Under the pieces are notes generated by a model that was not told the DNA's origin, ran no database searches, and worked only from the letters and a program-made list of their open reading frames with translations. From Plantago elongata (Eukaryota > Streptophyta > Magnoliopsida > Lamiales > Plantaginaceae), in contig JAYMSP010001398.1 of the NCBI GenBank assembly GCA_036897095.1, forward strand, positions 1-32,706: DNA of 32,706 nt, given 5' to 3'. The position numbers and the translations under genes are program-made. Shown here in pieces: positions 11,344 to 21,611 of this stretch. The first letter of the stretch is position 1. Every line of letters starts with the position of its first letter.

Positions 11344-12227
11344 TAGGAAATATTCGAAAAAGATACCCTAGGTTGTGACATTTCTGAAAAAAGTACATTT
11401 GATTGTTACCATCCGACTTTGATAACTTAAGTTGACATTGTGTTCAATTTAAGTACCTCGTGACACGTGGCAGCTTAATTACGTGACACGTGTCATATTG
11501 AAAAATACAAAAATACAGTAAACCTAAATATAAATACGATCGTCTTTATTAATTACAAATAGATCTTAAGTTTTAACAATATTACTAAATTACCATATAA
11601 AAATATATTTTTTCTAAAAATAATTTATAAAAAAATAAAAATTAAATCACTTACAAAATTCAATAACCCAATTGAAAAGTTTATTGTAGCACATCGAGTT
11701 TTTAAATTTTTGAATTTATTTATTTATTTTATATGTAATAAAATGTGAATTTTTTTATATTGTTTAAAATATTTTTGAATTATATTAAATAATTTATATC
11801 TATAAACTACGAGAGAGTGATATGTGTTCCACTTTTTTAATTTAATTGTTTTTTAAATTTTATTTGTTTTTCATATATACAAATTTAATTTAAAACTATA
11901 AGTTATATTTTCAGAATTTATATATATATATATTTTGTAATTTTAAATCAAATTTCAAAATGTTCCCTCTCTTTCTTCTTTCTTTTAACGGTTTTACAAA
12001 ATAGGTTTATAATAATTAAAAATTATTAAAATCTATTTATTTCCAATTTCACCCATCAAAACTTTAAAATTCAATGTGACACATGTCACGTAATGAAGTT
12101 GTCACGTGTCACGAGGTACCTAAATTGGATTTGATGTCAATTTAATGTACCAAAATCGACGGTAACAGTCAAATGTATCTTTTTCGAAATTGTCACAACT
12201 TAGGATATTTTTTTAATTTTTTTCCTA
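11344..12227. mobile_element. 884-bp non-autonomous element with about 158-bp terminal inverted repeats
   Basis: The left arm 11344-11501 pairs along its full length with the reverse complement of the right arm 12071-12227. The left arm begins taggaaa and continues cctaggttgtgaca; the reversed right arm begins taggaaa and continues tcctaagttgtgaca. Shared blocks include gttgtgaca, gtacctcgtgacacgtg and attacgtgaca. The inside (about 570 bp) is very AT-rich and encodes nothing. TIRs this long suggest a Mutator-like (MULE) MITE or a foldback element. No clean 8-10 bp target duplication is visible, so the superfamily is inferred. Both arms carry CACGTG boxes, one in the ABRE form cacgtggc at 11464-11471. 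Confidence 0.85.
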
Positions 12228-15120
12228 AAAACAAATGTTTTAATCAATGCCTATATGTACTTAGAAGTGTTTTTTTTATTAAAAAAATAATATTATTAAT
12301 TAAACAGTTTAAATGAAGTGCAATTCAATTAGTAAGACGCTTCACCTCTATTTAATAGTTCGAAATTTGAGTCACCTTTACAATGTTGAAAAAAGAATAT
12401 TCATCTTTTAAGTTATAGTAGACCTTATTTCATAATACTAAGTATAATATTCAACTTAATTTTATCCCATAATAATTCCCAGTAGTACTAGGAAATCTTA
12501 AGTTTTATAGATCTCCTTTATCATCATATCAAAAGTTGTTCAGCGTGCCAAGTTTGAACATTTTAATTTAGTTTGGAGTTCATTGTATTTTCTTCCTTAT
12601 GGTGAAATTAAATAAACATAGAATCTCTGGAGAAGATACACAGCAAGTGAGGAAGTGCCACCTGGGAGAATTTTTGATATTTCATGATAAGATCACACAA
12701 TTCGAAGATATGTGCGCACAGACAATATATGTGTCGGATTCGATTAATATTTATTGGTATATGATAGATATTGCCGTGACTTTAGCTTCATTATTTCCCA
12801 CTTTAGCTTTAAATTGGTGGTAGTTGTAGTATTTAGAGTGTTTGTTTTTCAGTTTATTTGTTAAATTAACTTCCTTGTGGAATTCTTTAACTTTCAGAAT
12901 ATATAATTCTTGTACCACCGCTGCACAATTTAAGAAAATTTAATAGAATTGAGAAGATGAAGTTTGTGAAACGATATATTATATAATTCTGAGAGCAATT
13001 CATAAAAAATAGTGTCATCGGATGATGCAATGGAAATTGAGGATGTTTTAATGCAAACGCTGAAAATTCAAAGTTGTCGAAGAAGTGTTTGGTTTCGACA
13101 AGTGCGGAGTGTTTTCTTAGTGGAAATGGTGTTCTGAGCAAGAATCATGACTTTGCCATGTTGTAAGATGGATTTCGGTGATTTGAGTTCATCTCGAAAG
13201 TTTAAATTGCAATTTTATATTTTTAGGGTCTTTTCGTAATTTTCAATAAGTAGTTCAAGTAGTAAAATTCGATTAGTATTAGGTTTTCTTACTTGTCCAG
13301 TTAGTCTTTTAGTATTTAAGTACGGTTAGACATTGTTATTCTTCAGTTTTTTATTGATCTATATAAAACAATATTTTTCTAAACTCTATTAATTTTTGGT
13401 ATTTTTTTCAGATCTCAACTAAACTTTCACAAAGTATTCTTCCTCACCATGTACGCTGCATAATCGAGCCTAAAGGATCATGTACAAAGTCAGTACGTTG
13501 CAATGTGTATGTTCTTAGGCTATCACTGCAACCTACTATCTCCCTCACGTCAAGATTTCACTCCCAACAACCCTCCATAATTATTTACTCCAGTCATTAG
13601 TCTCAAAATCGTTTTTATTTAGTGAAGTTGATCATAAAATTAATTAAAAACTCGGGTTCACAACGTATTTATTAATCTTATATCAGTCCCATTCATTTTG
13701 GTTGTTAAGTTGTAACAACTAAGGACGTATCATAAGAATTAAGTGCATGAGTTGTAATGCAGAATTAAGCACCGCGTATCGCATGCCACATTGCTTAATT
13801 AAGCTTATTTAATTAAGAGCTGTATTAGTATATTTTCTGAAAGCAAGATATATTCCGAAAATAGAAGTTTTTGGAAAGTGATTGGAGAAATTGACGAATC
13901 ACTTTGACTGAAGTTTTAAGTGTCATTTTTAGGCGCTGTTGTGTTTTTCCTCTCATGTGTTAAATGGGGTAGGATTAGTTAGGAGAATTACTTGTACATG
14001 CATGGTACAGATTCGGGGTTTCTATCGTACGACGTAGCAACACGTTTTGTGAACCCCAGTTTTAAATCTTGTCGATCATTATTGAATCCATTATATTCTA
14101 TGTCCTGGTCTCATATTCATATTTGCATATCAATTTTCTTTAAAAAGTTATTTAATTTTAATTATAATATTATCAATTTATCTTACTTATTCAATTTTAA
14201 TTTGAATTACTCATTTTCTAAACGGTCAGTAAAGTTTTGTTCTCTTCAACTGAAATTTATTGAACCGGAGTAATGTATAAATTAACACTAAATCGAGCTA
14301 AACTGAATTGAATGAAACTAAAATTAATTGAATTGAATAACTTTTCAGTTGTAGGTAAAGCTATCGGTGAGCAGGCTAGTTTACACATTCTTTGTTAATT
14401 AGTTCAGCGAGAAGCTTCCTGTTTAGAATGAGACATGCAGTTCATGTAATGCAAGTGCATTTTCCCTTTCTTAATTAGTGGCTACATATTTAAAAGACAG
14501 TTGCCAAATAAAATTCAAACTAGCTAGGTTTGAATGAATTTATGCATGAATCATTGATGTAATTATGATATACACTCAAAATTGCGATCCTAAATCATCC
14601 ACATAAACTTTGATCAAATTTTCAGATCTTTCTGAAACCGTAATTGTTATTATATTTGAGCATATAGTATATAGGTTATAGTACTACAATTGGTTTCATC
14701 AACTTGGAATTTATTACTACTGGGAATTATTTGTGTAGTTGATTAATATACCGCATGTAGTATTTTTGTGGCAAAGAAATTGATGATGTTTCTTCTCCTG
14801 CAGAAACGCCAAGACTTTACTTTTTGTTTCCTAATTATCTAATCGACTAATCCAACTCAATCATGCACTAGAGGACTAGACACCATTCAGTCAATATGCA
14901 TTTCAAAATTAACAATTTGGTATTTGGAAATTATATGAAGAGCCACTAGACTTAATTCATGCATATTGATGTTTCCGAATTTTGAATTACGTACCATTGA
15001 CAAATTACAAATTAGATTTCCAGATCATTTCTTTTGTATGGTGCACACAGATTGCTTAGTCACACCACTTAAATGACTAAGTTATACCCTTATAGTCAAG
15101 TTGGACAAACCTTAATTTAA
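12228..15120. other. Intergenic, no gene recognised
   Basis: Nearly 3 kb without a recognisable exon. Open frames at 12599-12823, 12887-13141 (minus) and 13992-14273 are short, resemble no family I know, and show no convincing splice partners. Confidence 0.45.
14232..14362. mobile_element. Degenerate MITE relative of the element at 5573
   Basis: tctcttcaactgaa at the left and ttcagttgtag at the right form short inverted ends. The inside is rich in aattgaattgaat/aactgaa words, like the Tourist-like MITE at 5573-5731. Target duplications are not clear and the boundaries are approximate. Confidence 0.45.
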
Positions 15121-15279
15121 AGGGGTGTTTGGCTCGATATTTGAATACCCCTATTTGGCTCGATGAACAATGATTTGGCCTAAAATATACTTAAAATATC
15201 CCACTCAAATGTCCATCCAAACATAATTTTCACCAAAATCCATTCAAATGTCCACTCAAATGTCCATCCAAACAGCCAC
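15121..15279. mobile_element. Tourist/PIF-Harbinger-like MITE with TAA target duplication
   Basis: A 159-bp element flanked by TAA at 15118-15120 and 15280-15282. The left end aggggtgtttggctcgatat pairs with the reverse complement of the right end, gtggctgtttggatggacat. The GGNNTGTTTGG terminus and 3-bp TAA/TTA duplication are the signature of Tourist MITEs. The inside contains a short repeat of tccactcaaatgtccatcca. Non-coding. Confidence 0.85.
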
Positions 15280-15360
15280 TAAGTGTGTAAGAATGTACAA
15301 AGAGCAAAAGGAACGAAAAATGTAACATGGAAGGAATATGATGTATATACTTTTCCAGGC

Positions 15361-16007
15361 ACGGACCCACATAAAAGGTAGGGACTGCAGTCGCTACCTC
15401 TTGATTTTGGACATGAAATGCCTATTATACCTCTTTCAAAAATTTCATGGATATTGATATGTTTAGCAAGAATGAATTATGAAAGAAATTGATATAGCTT
15501 AGCTGGTGTAACTATGTTCCATAAAGCCTTCACATACCAATTGATCACAAGTTTGATTCTTAGTAGTGTTAGATTTTTCAACCATTTTGTTTATATTGTT
15601 TTCTACCATTTACTTGATATTTTTCATTGTTTCTTTATGATTCCGTAACATTTTTTATTATTTCTCTCTTTTTTAATGTCCTTTTAGTTTACATTTCACA
15701 ATCATATATATTTTATAAATACTTAACTTTATTTCATTTAACTCTCTTTATTTCTTTATTTTATCTATTTAATGGTAAATTCATTTACTTAATATACTTT
15801 TAAAAAAAATTCAATCTAAACAAAGCTATATTTATATTTAATTCCTCCCGTTTATGAGCACATAATTTAAAAAATTATAGTCTAAACATTATTCTTTACT
15901 ATGTGAGTTTTGAAAACATAATTTTCATTAGTCATTAATAATGAATTTTTTAAATTAAATTTATAATAAAAAAATTCAATGCCCCTAACATATATTTCTG
16001 CGTCCGT
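15361..16007. mobile_element. Dispersed element of about 650 bp, copy 1, with tRNA-like boxes
   Basis: Begins acggacccacata and ends with the near-complement (tttctgcgtccgt), giving short TIR-like ends. It is alignable over its whole length with 19956-20601, for example accattttgtttatat, ctaccatttacttga, gtttacatttcacaatcata and ttagtcattaataatgaatt. Near the left third it contains an A-box-like tagcttagctggtg (15495-15508), followed about 50 bp later by a B-box-like agtttgattct within gatcacaagtttgattctta. The inside is very AT-rich and encodes nothing. It may be a TIR MITE that happens to hold a tRNA-like segment, or a SINE-containing composite. Confidence 0.75.
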
Positions 16008-17514
16008 CACTTACTTGTGGAAGAACTTCTTCACCATTTGTACTTGTTTAGTAATCTTTTCCAAAAGTAATATACTACCAGTAAAGGTGTTAAGTAAAGG
16101 TGTTAAGTGTTTCATTCAATAAATATAAGATGAAAAGGAACAACAGGGCTCACCGTTGTATCGGAACATAACCAAAAGTTGTGTCCAAGTAGAGCTTTTT
16201 TTTCCGGATTCGATTCTTCTCCTTGCTTTCCAATTACTTTATTTATTTTTAAATCCGAACCAAAATATATAATGTTTTATAGCTAAATAAGTTAACACTT
16301 AATAACACAAATACACACTCTTATGGGGAGCAATACAAAAAATTGGGAATGATTGTTTGCTTGACTGCAAGGTGGTGAACAAGTGAAAAGATATTGTAGT
16401 TAATTGGAAATCCATTAATACAAGTGGTGATTGATAATTAAATCTTTACTACTACGACCACATATCAATAATTACAGCTATATAGAAGCATTCCAGCAAT
16501 GCAGCTAATATTTCCATGGCAGAAGTTCGTGCAAAATTGTCCAGGCCGATCTGTTAGGTTTGCATTGGAACTCATGAAATGATAGATCGAGTTACTCCAT
16601 TATTAACAATCAATCATTCATAGATATCCCAATAAAAATGGAGACTAATTAAAGGGAACAGCAAATATCTCCATGATTTATATGCTAGCTAGCTGCTGTT
16701 GGTGCATGGTAACAATCAAAGATCTCCAATTTCTAGATTTACCAAGTGATGATCACCGATTTGTGGTTTTGGTCCTTTTGGAGTATAATATAAGTTGTGT
16801 ACATTGTTCACTACACAGATATAGACTTACCATGCTCACTACATTTATGAATGGAGGACAATAATTTTGTGATGAAGGTTTTGTCCATGCTACATTGTCT
16901 AACATATATATAATTATCACTAATCTATGTATATATTAAAAGTGGAAGGAATTTTAAGAAAAGAGCTATATCACATGAGAAAATTTTTACGGTGAAAAAT
17001 CAAAGTCTATTCATTTGATTTATTTAGCTAGCTAAATGGTATTTTTCTCTAGAGAAAAATTTAAAAATTCTATTACATTGAATTGAAAACGATGAGATGT
17101 ACTATATTTAGTCACACATGTTATATTTTAGCCACTAATCTTCAGTTATACACAATCAAGTATTCAACACTGCGAATCGATGCATCAACCATCATTCCAA
17201 AATCGGTGCTTACCAAGCTATTCAATAGTGGCAATCCGGATGTAATATTTTGTAAAGCATTGGTAACTACAATACATTTCATTTAAAAGTGTTTCATCAA
17301 ATTCGGAATCAAAACGAATTTGGATTTTGAACCGTTGATATATTTTTGTCCAGCAATATATATTCACTCTTTTCTCTTTGTTTTATATTTCAGATCAATT
17401 TTGGGCTTAATTGGCTGCACCTTCTTTTTTTTTTACCTAATATGTGTGTGCTTCTATTTATGTAACAGATCCAGAGTACTTCAGATTTTTTGATTTATTT
17501 TGGTAAATTGTGAA
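16008..17514. other. Intergenic, no gene; two perfect palindromes near 17022-17060
   Basis: No exon recognised. At 17022-17037 the sequence atttagctagctaaat is a perfect 16-bp palindrome. Four bases later, 17041-17060 (atttttctctagagaaaaat) is a perfect 20-bp palindrome. The 67-codon open frame at 17083-17286 matches nothing I recognise. It could be leader sequence of the Helitron remnant downstream. Confidence 0.45.
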
Positions 17515-17515
17515 T

Positions 17516-17599
<84 letters not shown>
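17515..17599. repeat. Compound microsatellite (AT)n(GT)n
   Basis: About 43 bp of AT dinucleotides with one C interruption at about 17541, followed directly by about 42 bp of GT dinucleotides. It sits just before the first exon of the Helitron remnant. An open frame running through it (YIYIYI...CVCVCV) is an artefact. Confidence 0.97.
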
Positions 17600-17601
<2 letters not shown>

Positions 17602-17626
17602 GTTCTTTTTTGTTTTCAGAGAAAGT

Positions 17627-18760
17627 ATGAGTAATTTATCTCTTCACTCAGCTCGACCAGTTAATCGACATCGGACAGGAAGTGATAGTAATAATTCTTC
17701 GAGAAAGAAGTCTAGGTTTTGCAGTGAAAATGGTATTCCTTTCAATCATTTTGGTGTTAAATATTAATCTAATGGTGTCAAAAGGTTTTTTGTTTTAAAT
17801 TTTCACACTTAGTAAATTATATATCTTATTTGTTTTGTCTATAGACTCACCAGTTGATGTGCGAAATAGTCTATCTAAGGGTGTTATCATAAATGATCAA
17901 GGGGGTAGGAATGTCATTTCCCCTCTAAGTGATACGATCACAAATGGTAAAATATACATTAACAATTTCTTTATATTATATCTCAATATCTTATTCTTTG
18001 TGCATATCATTTAGCTAATATTAGTTATTCTTTATGTCAAATCCTTACTTATAACGTGTCATATTGATTTTGCAGATAATAATGTAGATGTTAATAGTAG
18101 ACGTCTGAATCCGATGAGTGATCGTTCATGTGGTGGTTCAACTCCACTAAGTTGCGTTATGAACTATCTCAGCCCGTTAGGTTCTACACATATTAAGTCT
18201 GATATCATAGGGAGTTCTACGTCTGTTCGACATGGCAAACATTTTAATGTTGACAACGATGTTCTCCGTGAAGTTAGAAGGCACGTTTCATCCGATTTGG
18301 AATTTGCGTTACTATTAGGACTTCTGGCATATCCAATCACATTATTCGTTTGAATTTGGTTATCCTATCATGCTTCTTAGGAACATTGATCAACACGAAG
18401 AACTATGTAACGGAACTCGATTAATCGTCACTGAGATTGGCAAACATGTTATTGAGGCGAAGACGATACATGGAAAGAAAGACAGAAAGAAGGTTTGCAT
18501 AGCTCGAATGGTACTGAACCCATCACACTTGACTAAGTTTCCAATTAGATTTAAAAGGAGGCAGTTTCCTACACTAGTATGATATGCAATGACGATCAAT
18601 AAGAGTCACGGACAATCATTATCGCATGTTGGACTCTACCTTCCAAAGTCCGTGTTCAGTCATGGTCATTAATATGTAGCATTTTTCCGTGTGACTAGCA
18701 TGAAGGGATTGGAGTTCTTAGCATTGGATGAAGAACCCGACCGACATGACGACCAATGTT
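17627..18760 (+). pseudogene. Helitron Rep/helicase gene remnant, internally deleted and frameshifted
   Basis: The N-terminal part lies in three GT-AG exons, 17627-17732, 17845-17946 and 18076 onward, all joining in phase 1. It is basic and serine-rich (MSNLSLHSARPVNRHRTGSD...SRKKSRF; later DRSCGGSTPLSCVMNYLSPL), as I recall for the leader of plant Helitron proteins. After about 18300 the frame passes abruptly into the C-terminal PIF1-like helicase. IRTSGISNHIIRL is in one frame. After a frameshift comes FGYPIMLLRNIDQ, then LCNGTRLIVTEIGKHVIEAK and RRQFPTLV. A stop at 18580-18582 is followed in frame by YAMTINKSHGQSLSHVGLYL, a second stop, and a motif VI relic (FRVTSMKGLEFLALDEEP). The HUH Rep nuclease domain and most of the helicase are absent. 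Functional Helitrons encode about 1,300-1,500 aa, so this is a dead deletion derivative. The typical 3' hairpin plus CTRR end was not found. Confidence 0.85.
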
Positions 18761-18789
18761 GTTTATAAGGAGATTTTTAGAAATCTCTA

Positions 18790-19955
18790 AGGTATCATTT
18801 TCGTTTTTTTATCTTTATATTTGTTAGTATGTAAGTATTATAAATCGGTCATTTTCAATAATTTGTATGCAGTGTGTGTGGTTTGTCATATGTGTCGGAA
18901 TTTGAAGTTTTCGCACTTTTTCTTTCCTTCCCTTTTTTTGTTTTTGTACGAACTTTCATCATTTCTTATTCTTATATTTATGTACTCTATTGTTACGTAC
19001 GTTATTGCTTTTTTATTATAAACTGTTTATTCTTATTGATGTTTTTGTTATTTATAATTTGTGTTAATTGATAAATAATTATTATTTATAAAAAGTTTAA
19101 TATTTTATGACATCGTTCCGAGTTAGTACTAATAAATGAGTGGAAGTGAGTGATGCATACATAGTGGTCTTGTTAGACGCGTCTGAGTATGGGATATAAA
19201 ATTTTAATATGGAGTATGCGCCTAATATTAAGAAACTAGATGATTAATGATTCAAGTATGAAGAGTTGAATCAATATTTTAGAATTACAAACTGAAAGTG
19301 TTTATGGAATCTCAAGAGTTTAAATTGAAAAAAGATAATAACTAACTAGCAAATAGTTACTAACTAATGAGTAAACTAACTAATTAACTATTCCTTCTTC
19401 TTTAGACTAAAAGTTTGAATTTTTTTTAAAACATTCATGCATGGCGTAGAGAATAATTATAACTTATTCAATTTCTTTTTCAAATGCAATTTATTTTAAC
19501 TAATAAATCTACAATTTATACATAAACCTGATACATGAAAAAATTCCCTTATAAATATGTTTGAATTCGAGCTTAAAGATCAAGCCTATATCCGAATTGA
19601 CTCATCAATTATAAATCGAACTCAATTAGCTCATGAGTATTAACAAGCTTAAGCTTTCGCATAGTAAAACTCTAAATGTATTTAAAATATATATTACTAA
19701 TTAAAAATAACGAACCTTCATAATTTTCGATTAATTTGACTCGTCGAACAATTAAATGAGTGTAAAATAAAACTCAAACTCAATTTAATGATCTTATTTA
19801 TCAATTCGAGACGAGTCAATGAGTCAAACAATTCTTTAAGGCTCGAGTAGCATAAATACCCTGGTGGCCAGCACATTGATTAAACACCATAAGGAGGAGA
19901 AGAATTGTTCCAAGTCGATCAGAATTCATATTCCAATTTGAGGTTGTCACGGGGC
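18790..19955. other. Intergenic, no gene recognised
   Basis: T-rich and AT-rich DNA, possibly including the 3' tail of the Helitron. A 10-bp palindrome agacgcgtct occurs near 19176 but no CTRR terminus follows it. No exon is supported. Confidence 0.45.
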
Positions 19956-20601
19956 TTGGACGTATGAGGGGTCGAAATAGCTACCCCTCAATTTTAAACA
20001 TTTCATGTCTATTATATCCTTTTTAAAAATTTAATGAATAATCATATATTTAGTAAAAATAAATTATAAAGAAAATTGGTACAGCTCAGTGGTGCACCTA
20101 TATTCCATAAAATTTCCCCTTGCTAATTGATCACAAGTTCAATTCTCTTTAGATTTTCCAACCATTTTGTTTATATATTTTTCTACCATTTACTTGACCT
20201 TTTTCTTTATTTCTTTATTTTTCAGTGATATTTTTTATTATTTCTCTCTTTTTTTGTGTTCTTTTAGTTTACATTTCACAATCATATTTTATTTCTTTAT
20301 TTGTATATTCATTTACTTAAAATACTTAACTTTATTTCATTTAACTCTCTTTGTTTCTTTATTTTTTCTACTCAATGGTAAATTCATTTACTTAATATAC
20401 TTAAAAGAAATTATTCAATCAACACAAAGCTATATTATATCTAATTCCTCTCGTCTATAAGTACATAATTTAAAAAATTATAATCTAAACATTGTGAGTT
20501 TTGAAAACGTAATTTTTATTAGTCATTAATAATGAATTTTTTAATTAAATTTATAGTAAAATAATTTACTACCCCTGATATATATTTCTGCATCCGTCCT
20601 T
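19956..20601. mobile_element. Dispersed element of about 650 bp, copy 2, with tRNA-like boxes
   Basis: Same element and orientation as 15361-16007. The right end tttctgcatccgtcc matches copy 1, and the left end (ttggacgtatg) is similar to the reverse complement of the right end. The tRNA-like segment is conserved and closer to consensus here. It has acagctcagtggtgca as A box at about 20081 and cacaagttcaattctc as B box at about 20132. The copies differ by many substitutions and short indels, so neither insertion is recent. Confidence 0.75.
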
Positions 20602-20944
20602 GACCGGCCTCACCGTCCTTCCCCGAAATATAAGTTAACAATAAGTTAAACGATTACTTATGTCAATAAGGCTTCATTATTTATTAAAAATGATGGTTAC
20701 CCATCGTGTGTGTACTATTTATAGAAGAAATGAGATTTATCCATGCACAATAAGACTGAGGTATTGATTGATTCGTTGAACATGACCAGATTTGTTGTGC
20801 ACCGGGACTATCAATTATGGTTGCCCCGTCTCATGCGACAGTGCAAGCGTGTTATGGGCTGGGATATAGGCCTACCACACGAACGCGGTTGTCTTGGGCC
20901 CAATAAATAATGTACCAGGTCCTTTTCTATCTAGCCCATCTCCG

Positions 20945-21034
20945 ACAAATTTGGACCACTCTAATTCATTTCTTTGACTCTCTAATTTCCGTACAATTTG
21001 GACCACTCTAATTCATTTCTTTTCCTCTCTAATG
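20945..21034. repeat. 47-bp tandem duplication upstream of prolidase
   Basis: ttggaccactctaattcatt with tctttgactctctaat occurs from 20951, and again from 20998 with tcttttcctctctaat. The period is 47 bp. It lies about 580-670 bp upstream of the prolidase start codon. Confidence 0.85.
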
Positions 21035-21289
21035 CTTGTTATAGATCTGATTTACCTCACATATACATATACAATATATTTAAAATAAATGTAATGAAAG
21101 GATATTACATGTATATACAACATTTATAAATAATGTTTAGATTTTAACATTTGATGTGGCTCTACGTTATTAATAAAAGATTTTACAATTCGTTTTTACA
21201 TAGACGTTGAGTTTGTTAATTTAATTTCTTTTCAAAAGAATTACAAATCATACTAAATTACAAAAGCCATCATTGAGATAATGTTAGGT

Positions 21290-21420
21290 TATGTTCAACT
21301 AAAACTCATTAAATTCAGTTCAACATTTATTTCAGTCCAGTCAAATTCAACTATGCTAAGTCATACTACGAATTTCAGAATTACAATTCATTTCAGATAA
21401 TTTCAATTCGGTTCATAAAA
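21290..21420. repeat. Degenerate ttcagttcaa-rich MITE-like segment
   Basis: Contains tgttcaactaaaactcatta, aattcagttcaacatttattt and tcagtccag words shared with the MITE at 5573-5731. No clean ends or target duplication. Probably an old, degraded family member. Confidence 0.35.
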
Positions 21421-21611
21421 TTACAAAGTGTAAGAGCCTTACACCTTAAGGTTGCAAGTGCAATTTCCAACCTATTCCGGTTCTACCAGTCATGCCAAAA
21501 CTCTGAGGGGGCTGAAATGCAAATCCTCCCTTCACCAGAGTCATTACTGAACAGTGACTACTGCACTCACAGAGTCACGGACATACTGGACCTTCCTCTC
21601 TCTCGGCGGAG

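Larger units (their letters stand above)
20602..21611. other. Upstream region of the prolidase gene
   Basis: Holds a more GC-rich patch at about 20790-20940, a tandem duplication at 20945-21034 and a degenerate ttcagttcaa-type segment near 21290-21420. The CT-rich stretch just before 21612 (ccttcctctctctcggcgga) looks like a 5' UTR. No certain TATA box was found. Confidence 0.5.

Noticed and set aside
15495..15560. Possible tRNA gene
   Set aside because: A- and B-box-like words are present, but no cloverleaf, anticodon arm or acceptor pairing could be drawn, and the block lies inside a dispersed element.
17510..17767. Open frame with poly-YI and poly-CV
   Set aside because: The repeats are translation of the (AT)n(GT)n microsatellite. 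Only the part from MSNLSL onward belongs to the Helitron remnant.
19176..19240. Possible Helitron 3' end (agacgcgtct hairpin, then ctag at about 19233)
   Set aside because: The palindrome has no loop and is about 50 bp from the nearest CTAG, whereas Helitron hairpins lie about 10 bp before CTRR.
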